Notes under the pieces: generated by a model | Seen by the model: only the letters and a program-made list of their open reading frames with translations | What the model was told of the DNA's origin: nothing | Databases searched by the model: none | From: UBA2040 sp041674745 | GTDB lineage: Bacteria; Bacteroidota; Bacteroidia; Flavobacteriales_D; Crocinitomicaceae | Length of the DNA stretch: 64,000 nucleotides | Direction: 5' to 3' | Assembly: GCA_041674745.1 (NCBI GenBank) | Contig: JBAYVD010000001.1 | Span: forward strand, 558,001-622,000 | Shown: positions 17,541-26,972 of the stretch, piece after piece | Layout of the letters: each line of letters starts with the position of its first letter | Position numbering within the stretch: the stretch's first letter is position 1 | Program-made: the position numbers and the translations under genes

Positions 17541-17909
17541 ATGACGATCAATAAAGTATACACCAGAAGTAAATCCAAATTTGCTGACCGCATCGAACAA
17601 TGGTGTGCAGAAAAGAATTTCGAATTTGTAGCACTAGAAAAAGAAGAGAAATCTTTTGAAGAAATTGATTCTTTGGTCATTTTCCATGAAGACCACAATT
17701 TGGACGATTCTAGCAGCGAAATTCGTGATTTGTTCGAGCGAAAAATGAAGCCGATTCACAAAATCGACATCAATGGAACCAAACAAGTAATCACGTCTCA
17801 TTTCATTCTTTGGGTGGAAAGAAACGCTTGCAAAAATTTGCTTTTTTTAGGCAATGATCATTTGGTAGACAATCCAAATATCGAACCTCTTCTAGACAAA
17901 ATGGCCTAA
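17541..17909 (+). CDS. Conserved-looking small cytoplasmic protein of unknown function
   Basis: 122 residues with no signal peptide or membrane segment. The alternating hydrophobic strands and acidic helices look like a compact alpha/beta fold: TINKVYTRSKSKF, DSLVIFHEDH, then HFILWVERNACKNLLFLGND. I do not recognise the family. It has its own promoter box, which supports a real gene, and precedes the carotenoid desaturase by 68 bases. Confidence 0.6.
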   Translation: MTINKVYTRSKSKFADRIEQWCAEKNFEFVALEKEEKSFEEIDSLVIFHEDHNLDDSSSEIRDLFERKMKPIHKIDINGTKQVITSHFILWVERNACKNLLFLGNDHLVDNPNIEPLLDKMA

Positions 17910-17977
17910 TTCGAGCTATTCTCATTCTTTTTTCTTTTTAATTGAACCAGTTCGTCTATTTTTATGTTTCATAAGAA

Positions 17978-19456
17978 ATGGAAGAATTAAACGTGAAAAA
18001 AAAAGCCATTGTAGTTGGCAGTGGCATTGCTGGCATTGCTTCGGCAATTCGGCTATCAGTGAAAGGTTATGCCGTTCAAGTACTGGAAAAAAACACCTAT
18101 GTTGGAGGTAAATTGACATATTTACACTTGGGTGATTATCGCTTCGATGCAGGGCCTTCCTTGTTTACCATGCCTCAGTTTGTGGAGGAATTGTTTGAAT
18201 TGGCAGGAAAAAATACCACGGATTATTTTCAATATGTGCGATCAGATGCCGCTTGTGTGTATTTTTTTGAAGATGGCACCATTTTACCTTTTCGCGCCGA
18301 CAAAGAAGCGCTTTTGGAAGAGGTGAAATTGAAATTGGGAGTAGATCCAGGTCCATTGGACAAACATCTTTCGCGCTCTGATTTTATTTATGAGAGAACG
18401 CACAAAACCTTTTTGGAACAATCGCTCCACATTCCGAAAAACTTCTTTTCAAAGGACGTCTTAAAAACTATTTTGGCCATTCCCAAATTGGGTTTGTTTT
18501 CTACCATGCATCAAACGAATACAAAAAAATTGAACCATCCAAAATTGGTGCAAATTTATGATCGATTTGCTACCTACAACGGTTCGAACCCGTATCAAGC
18601 GCCCGCAATTTTAAATGTGATTCCGCATTTGGAGCATGGTATCGGTACTTTTTATCCGTTGAAAGGTATGAATGGAATCACCGAAAGTTTGGTGGTTTTG
18701 GCCAAAGAATTGGGGGTGGAATTTTTGCTTTCTCGTCCAGTAGACGAAATCGTTGTAGCAGACAAAAAGGTGCAAGGTGTGCGCAGTGAAAATGACTTTT
18801 TTCCTGCGGAAGTGGTGTTTTGCAATGCTGATATTCGTCCGGCTTATCAGTATTTATTACCCACTGAAAAGCTTTCTTCAAAAGTGAAAAACCAAGAATC
18901 TTCGAGTTCTGCGATGATTTTTTATTGGGGAATGAAAAAGAAATTTCCAGAAATGGATTTTCAAAATATCTTTTTTTCGGACCACTACGAAGAGGAATTT
19001 GAAGCGATGTTCGTCCAAAAAACGGTGCATGAAGATCCTACCATTTACGTTCACATTAGTTCTAAAATAAAAACGGATGATGCGCCCGAAAATGGAGAGA
19101 ACTGGTTTGTCATGATCAATGTTCCCGCCAATTCAGGTCAAGATTGGATAAAATTACGTCAGGAAATCCGTGCGAATACCTTGAAGAAATTGTCTCGGAT
19201 TTTAAAGACGGATGTCGAATCTTTCATTGAAGAAGAAGACTATTTAGATCCCATTCGAATCGAAGAGAGAACGTCCAGTCATGGCGGAGCTTTGTATGGA
19301 GCCAGTTCGAATGACCGAATGGCCGCCTTTTTCCGTCACCCGAATTTTTCTTCCGTCCACGGATTGCATTTCGTAGGTGGAAGTGTGCATCCAGGCGGAG
19401 GCATTCCACTTTGTTTGCTTTCGGCAAAAATCGCTGTGAGTACAATAAAAAACTAA
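17978..19456 (+). CDS. CrtI/CrtD-type carotenoid desaturase
   Basis: 492 residues of the phytoene-desaturase flavoprotein family. The FAD-binding VGSGIAGIASAIRL is near the N-terminus, followed by YVGGKLTY and FDAGPSLFTMP. The C-terminal FVGGSVHPGGGIPLCLLSAK is the family signature. It is a clear paralogue of CrtI at 48368-49840 but lies apart from that operon. In flavobacteria the second copy is usually CrtD (hydroxycarotenoid 3,4-desaturase), which acts after lycopene hydration, so I infer that role. Its 3' end overlaps the convergent lysA by 4 bases. Confidence 0.85.
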   Translation: MEELNVKKKAIVVGSGIAGIASAIRLSVKGYAVQVLEKNTYVGGKLTYLHLGDYRFDAGPSLFTMPQFVEELFELAGKNTTDYFQYVRSDAACVYFFEDGTILPFRADKEALLEEVKLKLGVDPGPLDKHLSRSDFIYERTHKTFLEQSLHIPKNFFSKDVLKTILAIPKLGLFSTMHQTNTKKLNHPKLVQIYDRFATYNGSNPYQAPAILNVIPHLEHGIGTFYPLKGMNGITESLVVLAKELGVEFLLSRPVDEIVVADKKVQGVRSENDFFPAEVVFCNADIRPAYQYLLPTEKLSSKVKNQESSSSAMIFYWGMKKKFPEMDFQNIFFSDHYEEEFEAMFVQKTVHEDPTIYVHISSKIKTDDAPENGENWFVMINVPANSGQDWIKLRQEIRANTLKKLSRILKTDVESFIEEEDYLDPIRIEERTSSHGGALYGASSNDRMAAFFRHPNFSSVHGLHFVGGSVHPGGGIPLCLLSAKIAVSTIKN

Positions 19457-20682
19457 GCTTCTACTTCGGCAGCTTTGTAGTTTTCCAATTCAATTTCATT
19501 GCGAATCAAATCTTCAAAAACTTCTCGCTTGCGAATCAATTGAATTTGGTCGCCATCAATCAACACTTCTGCCGGTCGTAAACGTGAATTGTAATTGTTC
19601 GCCATGGAAAAACCGTAGGCCCCCGCATTTTTGATGGTCAATATATCTCCAACATTCACTTCCGGAATCAATCGATCGTAACCCAGCGTATCGCTTTCGC
19701 AAATGTATCCTACAACCGAATACAAACGAGGCGTACCTTCAGGATTGGAGAGGTTTTCGATTTGGTGATAGGCATTGTAAAACATGGGGCGAATCAAATG
19801 GTTTTGACCACTGTTTACACCAATAAAAACAGTTGAGGTCGTTTGTTTGATGATATTTGTTTTCACCAAGAATTGTCCCGATTCGCTGACAATAAATTTG
19901 CCTGGTTCGAACCAAAGTTCGAGTTCACGGCCGTATTCTTGACAAAAACCACGGAAGGATTGCGCTATTTCGAAGCCAATTTTTTCAATTTCAGCCACGT
20001 AATCCCCTTCTTTGTAAGCAACTTTGAAACCAGATCCAAAATCTAAAAACTCAAGGTCTGGAAATGAACTGGCGGCTTCGTACAACAAATCGGCACCCCG
20101 CAGAAAGACTTGTGCATCAACAATATCACTCCCCGTGTGCATGTGCAAACCATTCACGCGGATGCCGTAATTTTCTCGTATGCGTTTGATATGTCGAACT
20201 TGGTGTATGGAAATACCAAATTTAGAATCGATGTGACCCACCGAAATATTGCTATTTCCTCCGGCCATGATGTGCGGATTGATTCGAATGCAACATGGAA
20301 CTGTTGAACCATACAAATGACCAAATTCTTCTAAAATGGCAAGGTTATCGATGTTGATGTGAACCCCAATTTCTACAGCTTCTTGAATTTCTTCAAAGTC
20401 AACGCAATTCGGTGTGTACATGATTGAAGCAGATGCAAAACCAGCACGTAAACCCAAACGAACTTCTTCAATGGAAACAGCATCCAATCCAGCGCCTTCA
20501 TTTTTCAATAAACGGAGCACATTAATATTACTCAGTGCCTTCATCGCATAATGCAATTTTACGGGCAATTTATCGAACGCATTTTCGAGTCGCTTGTATT
20601 GAGATCGTATTTTATTCGCATCGTAAATGTAGGTTGGCGTGCCAAATTCGTGAGCTGCAGAGAGCAATTGTTCGCGTGTCAT
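19453..20682 (-). CDS. lysA: Diaminopimelate decarboxylase
   Basis: 409 residues of the fold-III decarboxylase family. The PLP lysine is Lys 48 in YAMKALSN. HMHTGSD, the phosphate-binding DFGSGFKV, FEPGKFIV and CESDTLG (Cys at the dimer active site) follow in order. It makes L-lysine from meso-diaminopimelate. It is a single gene with an exact -7 box close upstream. The stop region overlaps the convergent carotenoid desaturase by 4 bases, so both transcripts run into each other. Confidence 0.95.
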   Translation of the reverse strand: MTREQLLSAAHEFGTPTYIYDANKIRSQYKRLENAFDKLPVKLHYAMKALSNINVLRLLKNEGAGLDAVSIEEVRLGLRAGFASASIMYTPNCVDFEEIQEAVEIGVHINIDNLAILEEFGHLYGSTVPCCIRINPHIMAGGNSNISVGHIDSKFGISIHQVRHIKRIRENYGIRVNGLHMHTGSDIVDAQVFLRGADLLYEAASSFPDLEFLDFGSGFKVAYKEGDYVAEIEKIGFEIAQSFRGFCQEYGRELELWFEPGKFIVSESGQFLVKTNIIKQTTSTVFIGVNSGQNHLIRPMFYNAYHQIENLSNPEGTPRLYSVVGYICESDTLGYDRLIPEVNVGDILTIKNAGAYGFSMANNYNSRLRPAEVLIDGDQIQLIRKREVFEDLIRNEIELENYKAAEVEA

Positions 20683-20695
20683 TCTTTTTTTTCTG

Positions 20696-20703
20696 CAAAG
20701 GTA
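20696..20703 (-). promoter_or_regulatory. -7 promoter box of lysA
   Basis: TACCTTTG on the minus strand is an exact TAnnTTTG match, 13 bases before the ATG. Farther upstream two direct copies of ATGTTAAATTT (20724-20734 and 20743-20753) are spaced 19 bases apart; their role is unknown. Confidence 0.55.
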
Positions 20704-20831
20704 CAGTCTTACAACAAAGTAGCCATGTTAAATTTATAATAATATGTTAAATTTTAAACAATCAATATTTTGGATTTGCTGCAACAAAATTGGTAATTTA
20801 GCGTTCTTCAAGTCGAAAAGCAGAAAGCAAA

Positions 20832-21659
20832 GTGCGGTATTTTTTTCTTTTATTTCTTTTACTCCCTGAAATTTTAATTGCTCAACGTGCGAACAATCGG
20901 TCTCGTTCAGAATTAGGGTTTATGGTAGGTGGAACCTATTACATTGGTGACTTGAACCAGTTTGGGCATTTTAAGAATATGGATCCTGCTGGAGCTTTGC
21001 TTTATCGGTTTAATATTCATTCTCGTTTGGCTTTGCGATTTAACGCCATGTATGGATCAGTTCAGGCAGATGATAAGGATTCCAGGTATTCACAACTCCG
21101 AAATCGCAATTTAAATTTTAAAAGTGATATTTGGGAGGTTGCCGGAGGATTGGAATTCAATTATTGGCCATTTCAAATTGGGCATCCGCGCTACAAAGGC
21201 ACGGCTTATTTCTTGATTCAAATCGCTGCTTTTCATTTTAACCCCAAGACGATCTACAATGGACAAGAAGTGGTATTGCAAAAAGTTGGGACAGAAGGTC
21301 AAGGAACGGCGCTAGGATCTAAAAACAAGTACATTCGCACACAGGTTTCCTTGCCAATTGGTTTGGGCTGTCGTTTTTCTTTGGGGAAAAAAATGTCGTT
21401 TGGTATTGAATACGGCATCCGGAAAACGTTCACGGATTATATAGATGACGTAGGGAGTAATAGTTATTTGGCTTCCGCTGATTTGGCAGCTGCTAGTGGT
21501 CAAATTGCGGCTAACTTGGGGAATAAAAGCTTAAACCAGTCTCGGTATGGCGCTCGTGGAGACGCTTCCACCAAAGACTGGTATGCTTTTGTAGGTATGT
21601 CCTTAACGATTCGTTTGGGCAAACCGAGTAAGTGTTTCTTTAATTCGGCCTATTATTAA
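20832..21659 (+). CDS. PorG-like (DUF6089) outer-membrane protein
   Basis: 275 residues starting with GTG. A signal peptide (RYFFLLFLLLPEILIAQ) precedes a beta-rich region starting SELGFMVGGTYYIGDLN and including FGIEYGIRKTFTDYIDDV, as in the DUF6089 family. PorG, a type IX secretion component, belongs to this group. The neighbourhood (nadK, CBS protein, pdxJ) is the one in which flavobacterial genomes usually carry this gene, although here a prolyl isomerase lies between. There is a near-match -7 box (TAATTTAG) only. Role in type IX secretion is inferred from family and context. Confidence 0.75.
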   Translation: MRYFFLLFLLLPEILIAQRANNRSRSELGFMVGGTYYIGDLNQFGHFKNMDPAGALLYRFNIHSRLALRFNAMYGSVQADDKDSRYSQLRNRNLNFKSDIWEVAGGLEFNYWPFQIGHPRYKGTAYFLIQIAAFHFNPKTIYNGQEVVLQKVGTEGQGTALGSKNKYIRTQVSLPIGLGCRFSLGKKMSFGIEYGIRKTFTDYIDDVGSNSYLASADLAAASGQIAANLGNKSLNQSRYGARGDASTKDWYAFVGMSLTIRLGKPSKCFFNSAYY

Positions 21660-21669
21660 AGGCGAAATT

Positions 21670-22821
21670 CTATTCTTGTGTCGAAGCTGGATGGCAATCG
21701 ACCATTTCTAAATCAAATACCAAGTCACTATAAGGAGGAATGGCTCCCGTACGTCCATTGGCTCCATACGCCTGGAAATAGGGAATAATAAATTTTCCTT
21801 TACCACCTTTAGCGATCATACCAGCGCCTTCTTCAAAACCCGGAATCATTCTATTTACTTTGTAAACAAAATCCATGGGTTGATTTCGATCATATGAACT
21901 ATCGAATTGTTTTCCACTGGTTCTAAACGTACCTCTGTAATGAACAGAAAGTTGATCACTTGTTTGTGGTTTTTCGCCTTTACCTTCTTGTTCAATAATG
22001 TAAACCAATCCGGATGGTGACAACTGAGCTGTTGGGTATTTAGCTTTCACTTCTTCAAACATCATTTTGGTATATTCCGCTTCGCTTAAGTCTTTGATTT
22101 TATCAATGTAAACTTGCTGTTCTGCTAGTTCAGCTTGGTATCGTGCTTCTTGTGCTTCACGCTCTTTTCTTTGAACTTCCGCTCTGTCTTTTTCTACGAC
22201 TTCCATTTTCTTGTAGGTTTCCATAAAGGCTTTACTAGCGTTCCATTTTTTAGCCGCCTTGCCGACGCGAATAATTTTAACCGTGGTCATTTCATCGCCT
22301 TGTGCAACAGCATCCACCACTTCTTGTCCGGAAATGACATGACCGAAAACGGTATGGCGTCCATCCAAATGTGGAGTTGCTTTGTGCGTAATGAAAAATT
22401 GGCTTCCATTGGTTCCTGGACCCGCATTGGCCATGGACAAAATACCTGGACCAGTGTGTTTTAAACTTGGATCAATTTCGTCGAAGAAACGGTATTTTGG
22501 TCCCCCCGAACCATTTCCATCTGGATCACCACCTTGAATCATGAAATCCTTGATCACGCGGTGGAATTTCAATCCATTGTAAAAGGGCTTGTCGTACGTG
22601 ATGCTATCAAAAACCGTTAATTTCCCTTCGGCAAGTCCAACGAAATTTGCAACGGTCATCGGTGTTTTCTCGTATTCCAATTGCAAAAGAATCACTCCTT
22701 TTGGGGTTGTGATTTCAGCATAAATACCGGGTTCTAATTTTGGTTTTTTTGGTTTTGCTTGTAAGCTGAAGCTCATTCCAACTGCCAGAAACAAGCTGGC
22801 GATTAATTTTAAACGATTCAT
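21670..22821 (-). CDS. Secreted cyclophilin-FKBP fusion peptidyl-prolyl isomerase
   Basis: 383 residues: a signal peptide (to about 22), a cyclophilin domain (about 35-195) with FHRVIKDFMIQGGDP and NGSQFFITH, a charged helical linker (about 200-255), then an FKBP domain (about 270-380) with VHYRGT, FDSSYDRNQPMDF and MIPGFEEG. Both active-site signatures are present, so both domains could be catalytic. It probably acts in the periplasm on folding of envelope proteins. It is convergent with the PorG-like gene, 10 bases apart. Confidence 0.93.
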   Translation of the reverse strand: MNRLKLIASLFLAVGMSFSLQAKPKKPKLEPGIYAEITTPKGVILLQLEYEKTPMTVANFVGLAEGKLTVFDSITYDKPFYNGLKFHRVIKDFMIQGGDPDGNGSGGPKYRFFDEIDPSLKHTGPGILSMANAGPGTNGSQFFITHKATPHLDGRHTVFGHVISGQEVVDAVAQGDEMTTVKIIRVGKAAKKWNASKAFMETYKKMEVVEKDRAEVQRKEREAQEARYQAELAEQQVYIDKIKDLSEAEYTKMMFEEVKAKYPTAQLSPSGLVYIIEQEGKGEKPQTSDQLSVHYRGTFRTSGKQFDSSYDRNQPMDFVYKVNRMIPGFEEGAGMIAKGGKGKFIIPYFQAYGANGRTGAIPPYSDLVFDLEMVDCHPASTQE

Positions 22822-22886
22822 TTTTATTTTGTTTGAGTTTAAATTATTTTCTATTAACGAACGAAAAACCGTGCCGAAGCTTCGAA

Positions 22887-23768
22887 TTAATTTCTTTTAT
22901 CGATGCCCCACATCATTTTGTTTCGAATGGTATCCAAGAAATTATTGTCTTCAAATTTAATTACATTGACTAAAAATTCAGCTTTTTTCACTTTTATGAT
23001 TTCACCTTGGCGAATGCTGTGAGGAATTCCATCCAGCGACATCAAAAATCGACGCTCTCTTCCTTCAACCGAAAGTGAAATATCAAAATGATCTGGAACG
23101 ACCATAGGGCGAACATTCAGATTGTGCGGCGCAATGGGCGTGAGAATATGAACTTGACATCCAGGTGTTACGATCGGACCACCGCAACTTAAATTGTAGG
23201 CAGTTGATCCCGTTGGGGTTGAAACAATCAAGCCATCTGCCCAATAGGAATTCAAGTAACGATTGTCCAAACTGGCGTGAACCGTAATCATAGAAGCTGT
23301 ATCTTTTTTATGGATGGTAATTTCATTCAAGGCAATGTTGTCTTCCCCATACGGATTGTTTTCCATTTCCACCCGAATCAAGGACCTCTCTTGGTAGACA
23401 AATTCCTTTTTCTTCACCGATTCCAACGCTTGCAATAAATTCTCTGTTGAAATATTTGCCAAGAAACCCAATCTTCCTGTATTGACACCTAAAATCGGTA
23501 CATTGGAATCACGGATAAATTTAACCGTTTGAATAAAAGTTCCATCTCCACCCACACTTACGGCTAAATCAATGCCATTTTTGAAATCATGGTGCGTTTT
23601 GAATTCTTCTGTATTTTCAGCGATACCTACTTTACGAATCAATTGTTCCTTTAAATCTGAGCATAGAATAGGGGTCCAGCCCAAGTCACGTATAATGGCG
23701 AGTAACTCAACAAACATAGCTGAGTTTTGCTTGGTTACCTTCCTTGCGTATATGGCAATATTTTTCAT
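22887..23768 (-). CDS. nadK: NAD kinase
   Basis: 293 residues. The phosphate-binding GGDGTF is at 73-78, followed by LGVNTGRLGFLA, DGLIVSTPTGSTAYNLSCGGPI and the C-terminal SLDG motif, all standard for bacterial NadK. It phosphorylates NAD to NADP. Its start overlaps the stop of the CBS-domain gene by one base (TAATG), indicating translational coupling in a two-gene operon. Confidence 0.97.
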   Translation of the reverse strand: MKNIAIYARKVTKQNSAMFVELLAIIRDLGWTPILCSDLKEQLIRKVGIAENTEEFKTHHDFKNGIDLAVSVGGDGTFIQTVKFIRDSNVPILGVNTGRLGFLANISTENLLQALESVKKKEFVYQERSLIRVEMENNPYGEDNIALNEITIHKKDTASMITVHASLDNRYLNSYWADGLIVSTPTGSTAYNLSCGGPIVTPGCQVHILTPIAPHNLNVRPMVVPDHFDISLSVEGRERRFLMSLDGIPHSIRQGEIIKVKKAEFLVNVIKFEDNNFLDTIRNKMMWGIDKRN

Positions 23769-24430
23769 TACATTTTCAAGTAATTCATCAAGGCATCGTA
23801 CCGAAATTGAACATCGTCATCGAATCGTCCTTTTTGATAAGAAGCTTTGATAACATAATCATATCGTTCGAATGTTCGGATAATGCGATCCAATTCAATT
23901 TCATTGATTTTCAAAGTTACCTCAATTTTTGTTGTGTCAGAAGAGGACATAATGAAGGAACTCAAAATTTTCGCATTGTTGCTCTCTACGATTTGTCCTA
24001 TTTGCGCCATGGAATAATCCGATGCGTTCATTTCCAGCACTAAAATTCCACCAATGTCTTTGATGCTACCTGTATTGGCAATCAACTGAAGCAAGTGGTG
24101 AACATCTGTGCAACCTAGATAATTTTCTTGATCGTCCAAAACAGGAAGCACGGTGATTTTATTTTCCGAAATCCGCGCTAAAACTTCATAAATGTGAGCA
24201 CCGGAATACACGTAAGGTCGCGGCAAATGTTGAAACAATTTGTCCAAACTCATGTCCAAATCTTCCATGTCCATCAAAGCGGACTCGGAAAGGATGCCAA
24301 CATAATTTCCGTTTTTTAAAACGGGAAGATGAGAAACCTTGAACTCGTCCATCCAAACCAAGGCTTTGTCGCCTTTGTCGGTGTGCAATAAAGGAGGTAT
24401 TTCTTCTGTGATTAATTCTACAGCTGTCAT
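23768..24430 (-). CDS. CBS-domain protein
   Basis: 220 residues. Two CBS domains fill roughly residues 1-125 (motifs VSHLPVLKNGNYVGILSE and ITVLPVLDDQENYLGCTD). The C-terminal 90 residues look ACT-like (GGILVLEMNASDYSMAQI...IEVTLKIN). This is the AcuB-like arrangement. CBS pairs usually bind adenosyl ligands, and coupling with nadK suggests a link to NAD(P) or adenylate status, which is only inference. Divergent from pdxJ, with 63 bases between the starts. Confidence 0.85.
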   Translation of the reverse strand: MTAVELITEEIPPLLHTDKGDKALVWMDEFKVSHLPVLKNGNYVGILSESALMDMEDLDMSLDKLFQHLPRPYVYSGAHIYEVLARISENKITVLPVLDDQENYLGCTDVHHLLQLIANTGSIKDIGGILVLEMNASDYSMAQIGQIVESNNAKILSSFIMSSSDTTKIEVTLKINEIELDRIIRTFERYDYVIKASYQKGRFDDDVQFRYDALMNYLKM

Positions 24431-24466
24431 TGGAAAGCCAAAGTAGTAAATTCCTTACGAAGTTTA

Positions 24467-24474
24467 TACCTTTG
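24467..24474 (+). promoter_or_regulatory. -7 promoter box of pdxJ
   Basis: TACCTTTG is an exact TAnnTTTG match, 19 bases before the pdxJ ATG, inside the short region shared with the divergent CBS gene. Confidence 0.55.
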
Positions 24475-24493
24475 AACTGCAAAAATAAGTGAA

Positions 24494-25207
24494 ATGACAA
24501 AATTGAGTGTAAACATCAACAAAGTTGCCACCTTGCGAAATGCGCGTGGAGGAAAAAGTCCGAATGTATTGCAATTTGCGCAAGATTGTGAGCGATTTGG
24601 TGCTCAGGGAATTACGGTTCATCCACGACCAGATGAACGCCATATTACCTTGGAGGATGTTTATGGTTTGAAGTCGTTGGTCAAAACGGAATTCAATATA
24701 GAGGGGTATCCAGATGACCGTTTTCAAAAAATCATTTCCGATTTGAAACCCACGCAAGCCACCTTGGTACCTGATCCACCCAATGTTTTGACGTCCAACG
24801 CGGGTTGGGATACGATTGTGCACCAAGATTTGCTAAGAGAATTGGTAGCTGGATACCGAGCCATCGGGGTTCGTAGCGCTATTTTTATAGAAACGGATTT
24901 GAAAATGATTGAAGCGGCTGCAAAAACGGGAGTGGATCGGATTGAATTGTACACAGGTCCTTTTGCTGAACACTACAGCCAAAATCCAAAAACTGCGATT
25001 GAAAAGTATGTGGCAGCGGCAAAATTGGCCAATGAATTGGGGCTAGGAATCAATGCTGGACATGATTTGAGTTTGGAGAATCTTGCTTATTTCAAAGAAA
25101 ATATCGATGGTTTATTGGAGGTATCTATTGGTCATGCGTTGATAGGCGATGCCCTTTATTTCGGAATTGAAAATACCGTACAGCTGTATTTACGTGAATT
25201 GCAATAA
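24494..25207 (+). CDS. pdxJ: Pyridoxine 5'-phosphate synthase
   Basis: 237 residues, the usual PdxJ length. The N-terminal LSVNINKVATLRNARG, the active-site VHPRPDERHI and the C-terminal GHDLSLENL and VSIGHALIGDAL motifs are all present. It condenses 1-deoxyxylulose-5-phosphate with 3-amino-1-hydroxyacetone phosphate to make vitamin B6. Several PLP enzymes are encoded in this window (lysA, the arginine decarboxylase). It is monocistronic or leads weakly into the ABC genes 90 bases on. Confidence 0.97.
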   Translation: MTKLSVNINKVATLRNARGGKSPNVLQFAQDCERFGAQGITVHPRPDERHITLEDVYGLKSLVKTEFNIEGYPDDRFQKIISDLKPTQATLVPDPPNVLTSNAGWDTIVHQDLLRELVAGYRAIGVRSAIFIETDLKMIEAAAKTGVDRIELYTGPFAEHYSQNPKTAIEKYVAAAKLANELGLGINAGHDLSLENLAYFKENIDGLLEVSIGHALIGDALYFGIENTVQLYLRELQ

Positions 25208-25296
25208 TTTATTCAAAACAAATTTTATTTAACTTAAAACGTTATATTCGTTAAATAGCCAGTGACTTTTTACTGACTTATTTATGAATCTGACGA

Positions 25297-26202
25297 ATGT
25301 ATACTATTGAAACCAAAAATTTGAGTTACCATTTCACGGAAAAAGAACAGGTACTCAAAAACATCAACCTACAAGTTCCGGAAGGCTCTATATATGGATT
25401 TCTAGGACCAAATGGGGCGGGAAAAACGACGACTTTAAAATTGATACTCGGTTTACTAAAGAACCAAAAAGGAGAAATTGAATTTTTTGGCAAATCCTTT
25501 GCGTCCAATCGTATTCAGATATTGGGTAAAATCGGTTCATTAATAGAATCTCCCTCTATATATGCTCAATTAACAGCCAAAGAAAATCTGCAAGTATGGC
25601 AACGGATTTACAAATGCCCCAAACAGCGCATTGATGAGGTGCTTGAAGTGGTGGATTTGGCCAAGACCGGCAAGAAAAAAGCGGGTAAGTTTTCGTTGGG
25701 AATGAAACAACGATTGGCCATTGCATTTGCCCTGCTTCAAGAACCTGATTTGTTGATTTTGGATGAGCCAACGAATGGTTTGGATCCCAATGGAATTCTC
25801 GAAATTCGCGAATTGTTGCAACGAATCAACAAAGAAAATGCGACGACGATTATTATTTCAAGCCACTTGCTAGCCGAAATCGAAAAATTGGTTTCTCATA
25901 TTGGTATTATCAACAAAGGCGAATTGCTTTTTCAAGGAACCTTGGAGGAGTTGCACATCATGCAAACGCAAAATGCAACCGTACAGTTTGAAACCAGCGA
26001 TTTGAAACAAACACAGTCTATTTTTCAGGAGAAAGGCTTTGAAGGAATTGTAAAAGGGGAGAAAGTGATTTTACCAAAACTGGAAAAAAGCGAGGTAGCC
26101 GCCATGATTAAATTATTGGTTGAGAATGGAATCTCGGTTTACCAGGTTGCCCAAGTCAAAAATGATTTGGAATCTATTTTTATTGATTTAACAAAAGTGT
26201 AA
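25297..26202 (+). CDS. ABC transporter ATP-binding protein (bacitracin/lantibiotic-export type)
   Basis: 301 residues. Walker A is GPNGAGKTT, the signature is FSLGMKQRLAIA and Walker B is LLILDEPTNGLDP, followed by a switch His in ISSHLLAEIEK. The C-terminal 80 residues form the extra domain seen in BcrA-type proteins. It pairs with the permease encoded 5 bases downstream. Such pairs act in peptide-antibiotic resistance or in gliding (GldA), but no other Gld gene is adjacent. The substrate is unknown. Confidence 0.9.
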   Translation: MYTIETKNLSYHFTEKEQVLKNINLQVPEGSIYGFLGPNGAGKTTTLKLILGLLKNQKGEIEFFGKSFASNRIQILGKIGSLIESPSIYAQLTAKENLQVWQRIYKCPKQRIDEVLEVVDLAKTGKKKAGKFSLGMKQRLAIAFALLQEPDLLILDEPTNGLDPNGILEIRELLQRINKENATTIIISSHLLAEIEKLVSHIGIINKGELLFQGTLEELHIMQTQNATVQFETSDLKQTQSIFQEKGFEGIVKGEKVILPKLEKSEVAAMIKLLVENGISVYQVAQVKNDLESIFIDLTKV

Positions 26203-26207
26203 CAAAA

Positions 26208-26957
26208 ATGGTCTTTTTAAATAGTTTGAGCAGCGAATGGCTGAAAACAAAACGCAGTGCAGCCTCTTGGTTGTGCATCATCGGTGGATTTTTTATTCCG
26301 TTGATTTCTATGCTAGGATTTTTTTATCAAAAAACAAGTATCAATGCTTTGCCGGATCACATTTGGCAAAAACATTTCAATGATTTGTGGCACAACATGG
26401 CGGTATTTTTATTGCCAATGGGCCTTATTTTGGCAGCAAGTTTGATTACCCAAATTGAATACAAAAACAACACCTGGAAACAAGTCCACGCTACTCCTCA
26501 AAGCTTTACGACCATTTTCTTCTCTAAATTTTCAGTGATTGTTTTGATGACAATGAAGTTTTTCCTCTTTTTCAATATTGGCATTTTGCTAAGTGGCATC
26601 ATTCCTTGCTTGATTTACGATGGTCATTGGCCCAAAGAAGCCATTCCTTACTGGGGTTTTCTAAAGGGAAATGGCAAGTTTTTGATCACCTGTTTGCCTC
26701 TTTTGGCAATTCAGTATCTGATTAGTTTGCAGTTTAAAAACTTCTTGGTGCCCGTTGGAATTGGGTTGATGGGTTTGATCGGGTCACTCATTGGAATGAC
26801 TTGGAGTAAAATTTTTATTAGTCCCTATGCTTATTCCATTTTTATTGTTTTCCCGTTGCAACGAGATTTTAATATATATGCATACGCAATCGTCTATTTT
26901 CTGCTGATCATGACGGCGGCCTATCTTTTGTATTATTTCAAAAGAGAGAAAGGATAG
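26208..26957 (+). CDS. ABC-2 type permease
   Basis: 249 residues with six predicted membrane helices and no signal peptide. The N-terminal LSSEWLKTKRSAASW segment is typical of the ABC-2/BcrB permeases that start at the cytoplasmic face. It forms an operon with the upstream ATPase. A near-miss to GldF cannot be excluded, but it is the size of a lantibiotic-immunity-type permease. Convergent with the mscS-family gene, 15 bases between stops. Confidence 0.85.
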   Translation: MVFLNSLSSEWLKTKRSAASWLCIIGGFFIPLISMLGFFYQKTSINALPDHIWQKHFNDLWHNMAVFLLPMGLILAASLITQIEYKNNTWKQVHATPQSFTTIFFSKFSVIVLMTMKFFLFFNIGILLSGIIPCLIYDGHWPKEAIPYWGFLKGNGKFLITCLPLLAIQYLISLQFKNFLVPVGIGLMGLIGSLIGMTWSKIFISPYAYSIFIVFPLQRDFNIYAYAIVYFLLIMTAAYLLYYFKREKG

Positions 26958-26972
26958 GAGATTTTGTGCAAA

